Notes: a model not told the origin generated them from the letters alone. A stretch of DNA of 56,958 nucleotides from Candidatus Sphingobacterium stercorigallinarum (GCA_019115805.1 DXCW01000006.1:1-56958); one strand, 5' to 3'; positions 25,967-35,276 are shown, counted from the first letter of the stretch. A program made the numbers and translations.

Positions 25967-26602
25967 CTAACGCCGAAAACCTTTTTTATTCCAGATCTCG
26001 ATGAGTGCTGGAATGAACGAAAACAAAATCACAACCAGGACAACCAAAGAAAAATTCTGCTCAACAAATGGAATTTGACCAAAGAAGTAGCCACCGATTA
26101 AAAATAGACTAATCCACAATAGGGCTCCGAAGATGTTATATTTACCGAAAATGGTGTAGCTCATGCCAGCAATCCCGGCTACAAATGGCGCGAAGGTTCT
26201 CACAATTGGAATAAAACGGGCATATACGATGGTTTTCGGGCCGTGCTGTTCATAAAATTGCTCCGTTTTTTGCAGATGCGATGGTTTGAACAGCTTTAAA
26301 TTACTGCTGAACAACCGTCTACCATAGCGCTTGCCAATTCCGTAATTCAAAAAATCTCCTGTCACCGCAGCTAAAGCAAGCAATATATACATACCGCTTA
26401 AAGAGAGTCCCGTTTCGGGTTTAGCAATCAGTGCGCCGACAGCAAATAGCACGGAATCCCCGGGAAGAAAAGGCGTGACCACTAGGCCCGTTTCCGCAAA
26501 AATAACCAGGAATAAAATCAGGTAGGTCCATGCTTGATAGACGTGGACAATTTCAACGAGATATCGATCGATATGAAAAATAAAATCAATTAGCGAGGCC
26601 AT
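25967..26602 (-). CDS. DedA-family membrane protein (second copy)
   Basis: This 211-residue inner-membrane protein of the DedA/SNARE-associated family has [14 protein letters not shown] (about 37-50), NYGIGKRYG and the R-F-x-P-x-x-R motif in [16 protein letters not shown], which carries residues essential in E. coli DedA proteins. Members act in membrane lipid (undecaprenyl phosphate or phospholipid) translocation and envelope homeostasis. Start 26602 is chosen over 26629 because MASLIDF aligns with the paralogue next door. The two DedA proteins are tandem duplicates, about half identical by eye. Confidence 0.93.
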   Translation of the reverse strand: MASLIDFIFHIDRYLVEIVHVYQAWTYLILFLVIFAETGLVVTPFLPGDSVLFAVGALIAKPETGLSLSGMYILLALAAVTGDFLNYGIGKRYGRRLFSSNLKLFKPSHLQKTEQFYEQHGPKTIVYARFIPIVRTFAPFVAGIAGMSYTIFGKYNIFGALLWISLFLIGGYFFGQIPFVEQNFSLVVLVVILFSFIPALIEIWNKKGFRR

Positions 26603-26680
26603 AGTATACACTCCAAACGACCATTTCACAGCAACAATTGAACCGAATCGATAATCCGGATGTGTGATCAGAAAAATAAA

Positions 26681-27334
26681 TTAGCCTTCCTGTCGCTTTT
26701 TATATTTTTCTCTAATGACCTCAATAAGCGGAGGAAGGACCGAGAGAATGATAATTCCAAATACGACAAGGGTGAAATTGTCTTTGATTACGGGAAGTCC
26801 GCCAAAGAAATAACCAATGAACAAAAAGGAACTCACCCAAACAATCGCACCGATTACGTTATAGGATGCGAACTTTCCATAAGACATGGAACCTACTCCA
26901 GCCACAAAGGGTGCGAAAGTCCGTATAATAGGAACGAAGCGGGCATAAATAATCGTCTTGCCGCCGTACTTCTCGTAAAAGCTCTCGGTTTTCTCTAGGT
27001 ACTCTTTCTTCAACAGCCGATACCTTCCCGAAAAAGCTTTAGGGCCAATATATTTACCAATATGATAGTTTACCATATCACCCAATATCCCCGCAACAAT
27101 CAACAACCCACACATGATCATAATATTGAGATCGGTCTCGGGTTTTGCGATGATAGCTCCAGCAGCGAATAATAAGGAATCTCCTGGTAAAAAAGGGGTG
27201 ACTACTAATCCGGTTTCCGCAAAGATAATCAGGAATAAAATCAGGTATGTCCAGGTTTGATAATTGTTAACAATTTCCACCAAATGTTCATCAATATGGA
27301 GGATAAAGTCAATAAGGGCATAAATTAAATCCAA
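26681..27334 (-). CDS. DedA-family membrane protein (first copy)
   Basis: This 217-residue protein has the same signatures as its neighbour: [24 protein letters not shown] and [16 protein letters not shown]. Several membrane segments are seen, with a charged cytosolic tail ([10 protein letters not shown]). It lies 10 bases after dnaN and 78 bases before the second DedA gene, so dnaN-dedA-dedA are likely co-transcribed. Its function should be envelope lipid transport, as for the family; the reason for two copies is not visible. Confidence 0.93.
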   Translation of the reverse strand: MDLIYALIDFILHIDEHLVEIVNNYQTWTYLILFLIIFAETGLVVTPFLPGDSLLFAAGAIIAKPETDLNIMIMCGLLIVAGILGDMVNYHIGKYIGPKAFSGRYRLLKKEYLEKTESFYEKYGGKTIIYARFVPIIRTFAPFVAGVGSMSYGKFASYNVIGAIVWVSSFLFIGYFFGGLPVIKDNFTLVVFGIIILSVLPPLIEVIREKYKKRQEG

Positions 27335-27344
27335 CGCTGTATTT

Positions 27345-28466
27345 TTAAATATTATTTAACATTACCGGCATCACCAACATCAAAATGTCTTCGTGTTCTT
27401 CTTTCACCGCCGGCACCAATAGTCCGGCACGATTAGGAGTACTCATTTCCAACATGACTTCCTCGCAACCTAGATTGCTCAGCATTTCTACTAAAAACTT
27501 CGCGTTGAAACCAATCTCCATATCTTCACCCTCAAATTGACAACTCAACCGTTCATGAGCTTCATTTGAAAAATCCAAATCCTCGGCTGAAATATGCAGC
27601 TCACTTCCTGAAATTTTCAAACGAACTTGATGGGTGGTTTTGTTTGCAAAAATAACGACACGACGAAGTGTATTGAGAAACAATTGCCGGTCTACCGTCA
27701 ATCGGTTTGGATTTAGTTGAGGAATAACCGCCTCGTAGTCCGGATAACGTTCGTCAATCAAACGACAGATCAAATGAATATTACCGAATTGAAAGAATGC
27801 ATTGGTATTGTTATATTGAATACTGACCGGTGTCTCTTCTGAGGGAAGTGACGATTTCAATAGCGTCAATGCTTTCTTAGGTAAAATAATCGTTGTTGCT
27901 TTTTCAACAGACAAATCGGTCCGACGATAACGGACCAACTTATGTGCGTCAGTCGCGACAAAAGTGATCGATTCCTCGGCCAACTGTACATATACACCCG
28001 ACATCGCAGGACGAAGTTCATCGTTACTCACCGCAAAAATTGTCTTATTGATGGCCTCTTGCAGCGTAGCGGCAGCCATTTCCACTTTCGATGTCTGCTC
28101 GACTACTGGAATTTTAGGAAAATCGTCCGCATTCTCGCCGCTGAGCTTATATTTTCCATCGCCCGCACTGATCTCTATGGCCAGAGTTTGCGTATCTACG
28201 GAGAACGCAACCGGTTGGTCGGGTAACGTTTTAAGTGTCTCTATCAAAATTTTAGATGGCATAGCCACTCTTCCTTCTTCTTTTGCTTCAATAGGTAGAG
28301 TCGTGACCATACTTGTTTGCAAATCCGTTGCGGAAATCGTCAGTAGGTTATCCTTAATCTCGAACAAAAAGTTCTCTAAAATAGGTAACACCGTACTGGA
28401 ACTGGAAGCCCCACTAATCGCCTGCAATTGCTTTAATAATGTAGAGGTTGATACGATAAATCTCAT
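27345..28466 (-). CDS. dnaN: DNA polymerase III beta subunit (sliding clamp) DnaN
   Basis: DnaN forms the ring clamp that holds replicative polymerase on DNA. The 373-residue protein shows the three clamp domains in order: N-terminal [19 protein letters not shown], the middle GEYKL-like [18 protein letters not shown] and AATDAHKL-like [12 protein letters not shown], and the C-terminal LVMPVMLN, matching the usual YLVMPM(R) end with a slight change. It diverges from holB. It lies about 5 kb from dnaA rather than next to it, as is common in Bacteroidota. Confidence 0.97.
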   Translation of the reverse strand: MRFIVSTSTLLKQLQAISGASSSSTVLPILENFLFEIKDNLLTISATDLQTSMVTTLPIEAKEEGRVAMPSKILIETLKTLPDQPVAFSVDTQTLAIEISAGDGKYKLSGENADDFPKIPVVEQTSKVEMAAATLQEAINKTIFAVSNDELRPAMSGVYVQLAEESITFVATDAHKLVRYRRTDLSVEKATTIILPKKALTLLKSSLPSEETPVSIQYNNTNAFFQFGNIHLICRLIDERYPDYEAVIPQLNPNRLTVDRQLFLNTLRRVVIFANKTTHQVRLKISGSELHISAEDLDFSNEAHERLSCQFEGEDMEIGFNAKFLVEMLSNLGCEEVMLEMSTPNRAGLLVPAVKEEHEDILMLVMPVMLNNI

Positions 28467-28570
28467 TTGCTCTAGTTAATAGATTCTAATGCAATTATAC
28501 AGAAAAGAATCTAATTTTTCGCAATGTGAGTGTCCTTTGATAAGGGAGTTCTTTTTCTAAGCACACCGTA

Positions 28571-28578
28571 TAATTTTG
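28571..28578 (+). promoter_or_regulatory. -7-like box upstream of holB
   Basis: TAATTTTG matches TAnnTTTG and ends 20 bases before the holB ATG. I do not see a good -33 element at the right distance, so this is a partial match. Confidence 0.4.
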
Positions 28579-28598
28579 TACATTTGTCAAGATAAGCT

Positions 28599-29741
28599 AT
28601 GCAATTTAAAAATATTGTCGGTCATCAACAGCTGAAAGAAAGGCTACAGGCTACAGTCGATGAAAATCGAGTGAGCCACGCGCAATTATTTTTGGGTCCG
28701 GAAGGCTCTGGCAGCCTGGCTTTAGCGGTCGCTTATGCACAATATTTAAATTGTCAGAACAAACGTCACGACGACAGCTGCGGACGTTGCTCTTCTTGTG
28801 TAAAATATGAAAAACTGATTCATCCTGACTTACACTTCTCTTTTCCGTTTTTTGCTAAAAGAAAAGAAGATACCGCCGCTTTATATATGGAAGAATGGCG
28901 AAAAGCTTTTTTGATGAACCCGTATATGGGACTCGGCTTTTGGCGAAATCAACTCGACGCGGAAAATAAACAAGCCAATATCAATATTGCCGAAGCTCAT
29001 GATATCATCAAGAAACTAAGTTTAAAATCATTTGAATCGGATTATAAAGTTTTGATCATGTGGCTCCCTGAATATTTGGACACGCAGGGAAATGCGCTGT
29101 TAAAGCTGATCGAGGAACCCCCGGCTAAAACGTTGTTCTTATTGGTCTGCGAAAATCAAGACAAGATACTGAATACCATTATCTCTAGAACTCAGCTTGT
29201 CAATGTGCACAAGTTGCCCCATCAGCAAGTGGTGGATTTTCTGGTCACCGAAAAACAATTAGATTCTAAACGGGCCAACGAAATCGCCTTTATCGCCGAC
29301 GGCAATCTCCAATCCGCTTGGGATCAGCTGAACGAAGAGAATAACGCAAATTTCGACCTTTTGATCCGATGGCTGCGACGAATCGTAACAGATTCGGGTT
29401 TGCAAATAATCGAGCTGATAGAGTCAGATTTCAGCAAGTTGGGTCGCGAAAACCAAAAAACATTTTTGATTTATACGATTAATATGTTTCGGCAGATCCT
29501 CCTGCTTCAACAACATCTTGGCCAAATGGTCTTCATACAAGGAGAGGAGCGCACCTTCGCTCAGAAATTCGCCGAAATTACGTCTTTAGAGAAACTGCAA
29601 GTGGCAATCGAATTATGTGAAAAAACACATTATTCTGTCGAAAGAAACGCAAATCCTAAAATATTATTTTTAGATTTATCTTTGCAGTTAGTTTTATTAT
29701 TTAAATACAATACGTTCCCACAGGGAACTCAATATATATAA
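28599..29741 (+). CDS. holB: DNA polymerase III delta' subunit (HolB)
   Basis: The delta' subunit is the stator of the clamp loader that places DnaN on DNA. The 380-residue AAA+ protein starts MQFKNIVGHQQLKERL. Its P-loop position reads GPEGSGSLALA (33-43), without the Lys-Thr needed for ATP, as expected for delta'. The zinc module has C52, C61, C64 and C67, and the LLKLIEEPPAKTLFLL sensor region is intact. It diverges from dnaN, the gene of its clamp partner, with 132 bases between the starts. Confidence 0.92.
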   Translation: MQFKNIVGHQQLKERLQATVDENRVSHAQLFLGPEGSGSLALAVAYAQYLNCQNKRHDDSCGRCSSCVKYEKLIHPDLHFSFPFFAKRKEDTAALYMEEWRKAFLMNPYMGLGFWRNQLDAENKQANINIAEAHDIIKKLSLKSFESDYKVLIMWLPEYLDTQGNALLKLIEEPPAKTLFLLVCENQDKILNTIISRTQLVNVHKLPHQQVVDFLVTEKQLDSKRANEIAFIADGNLQSAWDQLNEENNANFDLLIRWLRRIVTDSGLQIIELIESDFSKLGRENQKTFLIYTINMFRQILLLQQHLGQMVFIQGEERTFAQKFAEITSLEKLQVAIELCEKTHYSVERNANPKILFLDLSLQLVLLFKYNTFPQGTQYI

Positions 29742-29750
29742 CAGACAAAT

Positions 29751-31121
29751 ATGGGATGTGGTAGTTGCTCATCCGGTGGTGGTTGCGGGAGCAAATCATT
29801 GGGTACAGTACCGGCTGGTTGTAATAACAACGGTACTTGTATGACCAGCGGGTGTAATAAATTAGATGTATACGATTGGCTTGTCGACATGGACTTGCCT
29901 TCAAACTATAAACCTTTTGACATTGTAGAAGTTCGTTTCAAGGGTTCTCGAAAAGAGTTTTTTGTCAATTCAGACAATCTCTATCTAGAAATGGGTGAAA
30001 TGGTCGTCGTCGAACCGAATACCGGAGGCTACGATATCGGTCACGTATCGCTTACAGGTGAATTGGTGCGATTGCAGTTAAAAAAGCATCGTATAAAAGC
30101 GGAAGACGTTTCAAAGAAAGTCTATAGAAAAGCGAGTGAAAACGATGTTGCTAAATACAATTTGGCAAAGGGTTTAGAGTGGGAGACCATGCATAGAGCA
30201 CGTAATTTAGCTCTAGAATTAGGTTTGTCGATGAAAATATCCGATGTCGACTATCAAGGTGACAAAACCAAAGCTACGTTTTACTATACGGCGGAAGGTC
30301 GTGTCGACTTTCGAGAATTGATTAAAAAAATGGCTGAAGCGTTTCGTATTCGTATTGAAATGCGACAAATTGGTATGCGGCAAGAGGCCAGTCGACTAGG
30401 AGGGATCGGCTCCTGTGGCCGAGAGTTATGCTGTTCCACCTGGCTAACCGAATTCAAGACCGTATCCACCTCTGCAGCACGGTACCAAAATCTCTCGTTA
30501 AATACATTGAAATTAGCCGGTCAATGTGGAAAGTTGAAATGCTGTCTCAATTACGAATTAGATAGTTATTTGGATGCATTGAAAGACATTCCCAACAACA
30601 TCGACCGTATTGAAACGGAGTCCGGTACAGCCTATTTACAAAAAACCGACATTTTCAAGAAAACGATGTGGTTTTCGTATCCGAAAGCGGAAAATTGGAT
30701 TCCTATACCAGCAGATCAAGTTCGGGAAATAGCCGCGCTCAATGCGCAGGGTAAAAAGGCAAAAGATCTTGTGAGTCCAGAAAAAGAAGAAACGGCAGAA
30801 AATGCAGATCCGGATTATGAAAACGTAGTGGGACAAGACAGCCTAACCCGCTTAGATGATCGAAATCGCAAAAAGAAAAAACGAAAACCAAAGAGAAATA
30901 GGGGCGAAGGGGCTACTGCTCAAAGTCAATCCGGCCCAAGAAACCAACAAGTTAGGTCCGACAAGACAGAGGATAAAGCCGCTTCAGGAAATAAGCCAAA
31001 AAGAACGGCAGACTCGAAAAATCAAGAAGGACAAACTGGAAGAAATCCTCGCCGTCGTCCCACAGGGCGCAACAGACGAGGTCCCAGAGGAAAAGACGAA
31101 AACGGCAAAGCGGACAGTTAA
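29751..31121 (+). CDS. ricT: RicT-like PSP1-domain protein with basic tail
   Basis: This 456-residue protein carries the PSP1/RicT core, including the cysteine pairs GSCGRELCC and GQCGKLKCC that bind [4Fe-4S] clusters in B. subtilis RicT. There RicT works with RicA and RicF in RNase Y-dependent RNA maturation; partners in Bacteroidota are not known. Odd points are a Cys- and Gly-rich N-terminus (GCGSCSSGGGCG, then GTCMTSGC within residues 2-35) and a 95-residue low-complexity Lys/Arg-rich tail after about 360, probably RNA-binding. It follows holB by 9 bases, an order (holB-PSP1) seen in many bacteria. Confidence 0.9.
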   Translation: MGCGSCSSGGGCGSKSLGTVPAGCNNNGTCMTSGCNKLDVYDWLVDMDLPSNYKPFDIVEVRFKGSRKEFFVNSDNLYLEMGEMVVVEPNTGGYDIGHVSLTGELVRLQLKKHRIKAEDVSKKVYRKASENDVAKYNLAKGLEWETMHRARNLALELGLSMKISDVDYQGDKTKATFYYTAEGRVDFRELIKKMAEAFRIRIEMRQIGMRQEASRLGGIGSCGRELCCSTWLTEFKTVSTSAARYQNLSLNTLKLAGQCGKLKCCLNYELDSYLDALKDIPNNIDRIETESGTAYLQKTDIFKKTMWFSYPKAENWIPIPADQVREIAALNAQGKKAKDLVSPEKEETAENADPDYENVVGQDSLTRLDDRNRKKKKRKPKRNRGEGATAQSQSGPRNQQVRSDKTEDKAASGNKPKRTADSKNQEGQTGRNPRRRPTGRNRRGPRGKDENGKADS

Positions 31122-31136
31122 TCGACCAGTTAAAGC

Positions 31137-31598
31137 ATGCGGATCACTTGTGTTATAATCAGTTTCGTTTTGCTGCTGTCTTCCTGTCAGACGGGACCGT
31201 TTTTCGAAAAAAACAGCATCATTCCAAGTCAGGAGTGGGAGAAGGCATTCCAACCTGAATTTCAATTTGAAGTTCAAGATACCACTGCCCTGTATGACGT
31301 TTTTCTCAATATCCGACACAGTCCCTATTATCGATATACTGACCTGTTTTTATCGACAAGCGAATTGCGGCCTGATAGTACCGAAATCATCGACTCGGTT
31401 CGGGGCATTTCGTTAGCAGACCCAGAAGGAAAATGGTTGGGCAAATCCTCGGGTCACCTATACGAGCGAACGGTTATATGGGGAGCGGACTATCGGTTTC
31501 TTGACACCGGTATCTACACCCTTCAAATAAGGCATCAAATGGATGATCCTGTGTTGATTGGGATTAACGACATTGGGTTCAAGATTGTGAAAAAGTAA
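31137..31598 (+). CDS. gldH: Gliding-motility lipoprotein GldH
   Basis: This 153-residue lipoprotein has a signal sequence with lipobox LLSSC (lipid-bearing Cys17). The mature part includes YDVFLNIRHSPYYRYTDLFL and the late GINDIGFKI, typical of GldH. In Flavobacterium johnsoniae GldH is needed for gliding and supports the type IX secretion machinery, but it also occurs in non-gliding relatives. It lies 15 bases after ricT and 6 before lpxK. The ricT-gldH order is conserved in the phylum. Confidence 0.9.
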   Translation: MRITCVIISFVLLLSSCQTGPFFEKNSIIPSQEWEKAFQPEFQFEVQDTTALYDVFLNIRHSPYYRYTDLFLSTSELRPDSTEIIDSVRGISLADPEGKWLGKSSGHLYERTVIWGADYRFLDTGIYTLQIRHQMDDPVLIGINDIGFKIVKK

Positions 31599-31604
31599 TG
31601 CAGC

Positions 31605-32825
31605 ATGAAAAACACGAGATCAACGATACTAACGGCTATCCTGATCCTGGTGCTGATCGCTCTATCGATTTGGTTCAGAGCACATATTACGGTGATGTTT
31701 TCACTGGGTGTATCGCTGCTGACCCTTGCCTTAATGACCTACAAAAATGCATCGTTTAACTTCCGAAAGATGTTATCGATCCTGTCTATTTTACGGTGGC
31801 TATTGTTACCATTTAGCCTAACTTACGGCGCGATTATCTGGTTTAGAAACCAATGCTACGATTGGGCTTTATTTTCAACTAACCGTTTTCCTGTTCGCAG
31901 CATTGTAATCGGCAATTTGGTCATCGGAGGTGCCGGAAAAAGCCCATTGACCCAAAAGCTAGTCCAACATTTCAAAGCGGATTGGCGAACGGCTACGTTA
32001 AGCAGGGGATACGGGAGAGCAACCAAAGGGTTTCGGCTCGTTCAATTAACTGATTCAGCCAACGATGTGGGTGACGAGCCACTTCAATTCAAAAAAAATC
32101 ATCCCGAGATCACCGTCGCTGTTGATGAAAACCGAACACGCGGAATAGAGATTCTCCAGAAATCCCACGATCTTATCGTATTGGATGACGCTTTCCAGCA
32201 TCGAAAGATTACCGCTGACTGTTATATTCTATTGTTCGATTACGAATCTATTACTCACCGACTGTGGATGTTACCAACGGGTGATTTACGGGATACACTG
32301 GATCAAATCAAACGTGCTTACATTGTTTTAATTACCAAATGTCCGAAAACGATCCCCCCTGCAGAACGTCTGAAAATCGAACGTAAAATTCGCCGAAGAA
32401 ATAAAAAGTGTACTATTCATTATAGTCAAATTGCCTACCACCATCCCATACACATACCTACCCAAAATCCATTTCCCATCAAGCAGCTTGCGGATCCTTT
32501 TATACTGATTACCGGTATTGCTAATCCCAAGCCACTATTGAGGTATCTCCAAGATCTAAATCTGGATTTCGAACATTTGGCTTACCCGGATCATCACCGC
32601 TTCAGTAACGAAGATTATATATTTATCCGCAAAAAAGTAGATAGCGAGACTCAGCCAAAGGTTATTCTAACCACGGAGAAAGATGCGCAACGACTTGATT
32701 TAAAAAAGCTGGATAACATCGCGATATATTATATACCAATTGCTATTGCTTTGGAAAATGACGCTAAATTCTTCAATGATATCAACGGCATATTGCAAAA
32801 AAAGCGGTCCCGTATCGAAGAATAA
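31605..32825 (+). CDS. lpxK: Tetraacyldisaccharide 4'-kinase LpxK with extra membrane N-terminus
   Basis: LpxK phosphorylates the 4' position of the lipid A disaccharide at the inner membrane. The catalytic part has its P-loop in GNLVIGGAGKSP (103-114), plus LSRGYGRAT and the Walker B-like LDDAFQHRK. The C-terminal ITGIANPKPLLRYL and LTTEKDAQRL are also typical. Unusually, 55 residues with two hydrophobic segments (about 8-25 and 30-46) come before the normal start-like MLSILRWLLLPF region at Met56 (base 31770). If the true start were 31770 there would be a 170-base gap after gldH; the open hydrophobic frame and 6-base spacing favour the long form, without proving it. Confidence 0.9.
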   Translation: MKNTRSTILTAILILVLIALSIWFRAHITVMFSLGVSLLTLALMTYKNASFNFRKMLSILSILRWLLLPFSLTYGAIIWFRNQCYDWALFSTNRFPVRSIVIGNLVIGGAGKSPLTQKLVQHFKADWRTATLSRGYGRATKGFRLVQLTDSANDVGDEPLQFKKNHPEITVAVDENRTRGIEILQKSHDLIVLDDAFQHRKITADCYILLFDYESITHRLWMLPTGDLRDTLDQIKRAYIVLITKCPKTIPPAERLKIERKIRRRNKKCTIHYSQIAYHHPIHIPTQNPFPIKQLADPFILITGIANPKPLLRYLQDLNLDFEHLAYPDHHRFSNEDYIFIRKKVDSETQPKVILTTEKDAQRLDLKKLDNIAIYYIPIAIALENDAKFFNDINGILQKKRSRIEE

Positions 32826-33004
32826 GAATTTAAGCTAATTATTTAATTTACAACACATTACCTATACAGCGTAATTTCGTGTCCAGTTAATAAATGTTAA
32901 AAAGTAACAAATATGATACAATGATATAATAAAGTAGACAATTTCATGGTTATTATAGTACAGAAACGGAGTAAACAATACATGTTAAACAAAATTTGAA
33001 TACC

Positions 33005-33391
33005 ATGAAAAAGTTATTTTTAAGCATCTCTGCTTTTCTTTTCGCAATGAGTTTATCATTCGCACAAGAGGTAAGCGCAGAAGACAAAGCAAAAGAAACG
33101 GTTACTGAATGGACTACTCAGTTGAACCTAACAGAGGAACAGCAAGCAAAAATATACGATATTGTATTGGAACATAAAAAAGCGAAGCTGGCTCTAAAAT
33201 CAGATACCAACACAGCAGAAGAAGGTAAGGCGCAACAGATAGATGCATTGAACGCGAACTTGGATCAAAATGTGGCCAATGTGCTTACTGATGAACAAAA
33301 GCCATTGTACGCTCAGATCGTAGAATCTAGAGCTTCAAAGAAATCTGCAGCACCGATGGGGAACCGTCTTCCGGAACCTAAGGTACAGTAA
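33005..33391 (+). CDS. Small secreted Spy/LTxxQ-like protein
   Basis: This 128-residue protein has a signal peptide (about 1-20, cleaved SFA-QE) and an all-helical, charged mature part with two L-T-x-E-Q stretches (LNLTEEQQAKIYDIV and LTDEQKPLYAQIV). They recall the repeated LTxxQ motif of Spy/CpxP periplasmic chaperones, although similarity is too low to call function. It has its own long AT-rich upstream gap (180 bases) and a strong hairpin after it, so it is likely a single-gene unit. The frame opens at a TTG nine bases earlier; the ATG is used. Confidence 0.8.
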   Translation: MKKLFLSISAFLFAMSLSFAQEVSAEDKAKETVTEWTTQLNLTEEQQAKIYDIVLEHKKAKLALKSDTNTAEEGKAQQIDALNANLDQNVANVLTDEQKPLYAQIVESRASKKSAAPMGNRLPEPKVQ

Positions 33392-33414
33392 TCGCTGAAA
33401 TAGGTGTTAACATT

Positions 33415-33450
33415 AAAAAGCGGCTGTCTACTATTGGACAGCCGCTTTTT
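33415..33450. terminator. Strong terminator between the secreted protein gene and dnaA
   Basis: Perfect 14-base arms (33415-33428 and 33437-33450) with an 8-base loop begin with A5 and end with T5. They can stop transcription from both converging genes. Confidence 0.92.
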
Positions 33451-33496
33451 CTATTTCTTCAGTATTTCGATATAGATCCTGAAAATTTACTCGAGA

Positions 33497-34924
33497 TTAA
33501 GAGGATTTCAACTTCTTTTGAATGTCTTGGACGTAGGTCTTGAATTTCTTATCGGTTTCGATTAAGTCCTCAACGGTTTGACATGCATAAATAACCGTAG
33601 AATGGTCTCTTCCACCAAAAAAGTTCCCAATGGATTTCAAAGAGGATTTGGTATGATTCTTTGCCAAATACATCGAAATTTGCCGTGCTTGTACGATTTC
33701 CCGTTTTCTAACTTTCGATTTCACCATTTCAACCGGCACTTCAAAATATTCGCAAACAAGTTTTTGAATGTACTCCATGGAGATCTCTTTGTGTGTATTC
33801 TTCACAAAGTTCTTTAACATGGATTTTGCTAAATTGAGATCGATTTCCCGCTTGTTTAGTGTGGATTGCGCGAGTAAAGAAACCATAGCTCCTTCCAATT
33901 CACGGACACTATTATCAATCTGGTTGGCGACATATTCAACGACGTTTTCGGGTAGCTCGATACCATCGGAATACATTTTTTTCTTTAGTATCGCCATACG
34001 TGTTTCCAAGTCAGGTATTTGGATGTCCGCTGATAAGCCCCATTTAAACCTGCTCAACAGCCGCTCTTCCAAACCCGATAAGTCTTTTGGCGCCTTATCG
34101 GAAGTAAGAATGATTTGTTTTCCCGTCTGATGGAGATGATTAAAGATATGGAAAAAGATGTCCTGTGTCTTCTCTTTACCGGAAAAGTTGTGCACATCAT
34201 CCATAATGATCACGTCCATGGCCTGGTAAAAATTTACGAAATCGTTAATCGTATTATTTTTCAAGGAGTCTACAAACTGCTGACAAAACTTTTCGCAGGA
34301 CACATAAATCACTAATTTATCGGGGAGGTTTCGTTTGATTTCGTTTCCGATAGCCTGTACCAAATGCGTCTTCCCTAATCCTACATCACCATATACCATC
34401 AGTGGATTAAAGGAGGTTCCTCCAGGCTTGTTTGCTACAGCAAATCCAGCTGATCGCGCCAAGCGATTGCATTCCCCCTCTATAAAGTTATCAAACGTAT
34501 AATTTTGATTTAATTGAGGGTCTACCTGTAATTTTTTTAAACCCGGTATGACAAAAGGGTTCTTAATATTCTTATTTAAAGCAACCGGAACGGGTATGGA
34601 TTGTTTCTTTCCTTCGGCTCCATTTCCATTCGAAGGTATATTTGTCGTATAGGGTGGATTAGCTGAGGATTTCTCTACAACAATATTATATTCCAGACGG
34701 CCCTGCTCTCCCAAAAACTTTTTAACTGTCTTTCTTAGAATGCCAACGTAATGCTCTTCCAACCACTCATAGAAGAACAAGCTCGGCACTTGAATAGTTA
34801 AAACGTTTCCTTCTAGACGTACAGCTTTAACGGGTTCAAACCATGTTTTAAAACTTTGTGTTGGTATGTTGTCTTTGATGACCGCCAAACAACTTTCCCA
34901 TACACTTGTACACGTTTTTTCCAT
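33497..34924 (-). CDS. dnaA: Chromosomal replication initiator DnaA
   Basis: DnaA binds DnaA boxes and opens the replication origin. From MEKTCTSVW (34924) it has 475 residues: domain I (about 1-85), a short linker, the AAA+ domain with Walker A GDVGLGKTH at 179-187 and a Walker B region (VIIMDDVHNF), and the C-terminal helix-turn-helix domain with the box-binding signature GGRDHSTVIYA near 445. The frame opens 31 residues further upstream, but homologues begin near the chosen Met. It is not next to dnaN. The upstream gap has three relaxed DnaA-box matches, which suggest autoregulation. Confidence 0.98.
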   Translation of the reverse strand: MEKTCTSVWESCLAVIKDNIPTQSFKTWFEPVKAVRLEGNVLTIQVPSLFFYEWLEEHYVGILRKTVKKFLGEQGRLEYNIVVEKSSANPPYTTNIPSNGNGAEGKKQSIPVPVALNKNIKNPFVIPGLKKLQVDPQLNQNYTFDNFIEGECNRLARSAGFAVANKPGGTSFNPLMVYGDVGLGKTHLVQAIGNEIKRNLPDKLVIYVSCEKFCQQFVDSLKNNTINDFVNFYQAMDVIIMDDVHNFSGKEKTQDIFFHIFNHLHQTGKQIILTSDKAPKDLSGLEERLLSRFKWGLSADIQIPDLETRMAILKKKMYSDGIELPENVVEYVANQIDNSVRELEGAMVSLLAQSTLNKREIDLNLAKSMLKNFVKNTHKEISMEYIQKLVCEYFEVPVEMVKSKVRKREIVQARQISMYLAKNHTKSSLKSIGNFFGGRDHSTVIYACQTVEDLIETDKKFKTYVQDIQKKLKSS

Positions 34925-35202
34925 TCTTATTTTGTTAATAACTTGAAAACCAATATTTGACAATTTTTTTGTGTATAACTTTTGCCTACAACGAATATGA
35001 CAAAAATAATTGATCAAAAAAATTAAAACACTAAAAAAAACTTAACAAACTGATTATTAGGTATTTAATTGTAATTTTAAGCTTTATTCACACTATAATC
35101 TACAACAAAATTTTTTTATTAACAACAGAAAAATAGGAATAGATTTTATTCAATTTTGCACGATGTAAAATGAGGTGTTATTAAAAATGTGGAAAACTTT
35201 TA
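34925..35202. promoter_or_regulatory. dnaA upstream region with three DnaA-box-like sites
   Basis: This AT-rich gap holds three matches to TTWTNCACA: TTATACACA on the minus strand at 34970-34978, TTATTCACA on the plus strand at 35084-35092 and TTTTCCACA on the minus strand at 35188-35196. A minus-strand TATTTTTG (35001-35008) fits TAnnTTTG and would direct dnaA, with the first box inside the leader. No gene is present. The simplest reading is a self-regulated dnaA promoter; an origin function is the alternative. Confidence 0.55.
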
Positions 35203-35228
35203 ATAAAAAAAGAAGCCTCTCGGCTTCT
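35203..35228 (-). terminator. Terminator after dxs
   Basis: The minus-strand hairpin AGAAGCC/GGCTTCT (35211-35217 and 35222-35228, 4-base loop) is followed by a T-run toward 35203. It lies 49 bases past the dxs stop and separates dxs from the dnaA upstream region. Confidence 0.82.
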
Positions 35229-35276
35229 CTAATACACTTGATTATGAGCAGCACTGGGTCTGCTATCATACAGCAA

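Noticed and set aside
28691-28731. HolB P-loop without Lys-Thr as a sign of a broken clamp-loader gene
   Set aside because: Loss of the ATP-binding Lys is normal for delta' subunits, which do not hydrolyse ATP; the rest of the gene is intact.
34925-35017. 31-residue N-terminal extension of DnaA
   Set aside because: Homologues start near MEKTCTSVW; the extension crosses a DnaA-box-like site and would lie within the likely leader.
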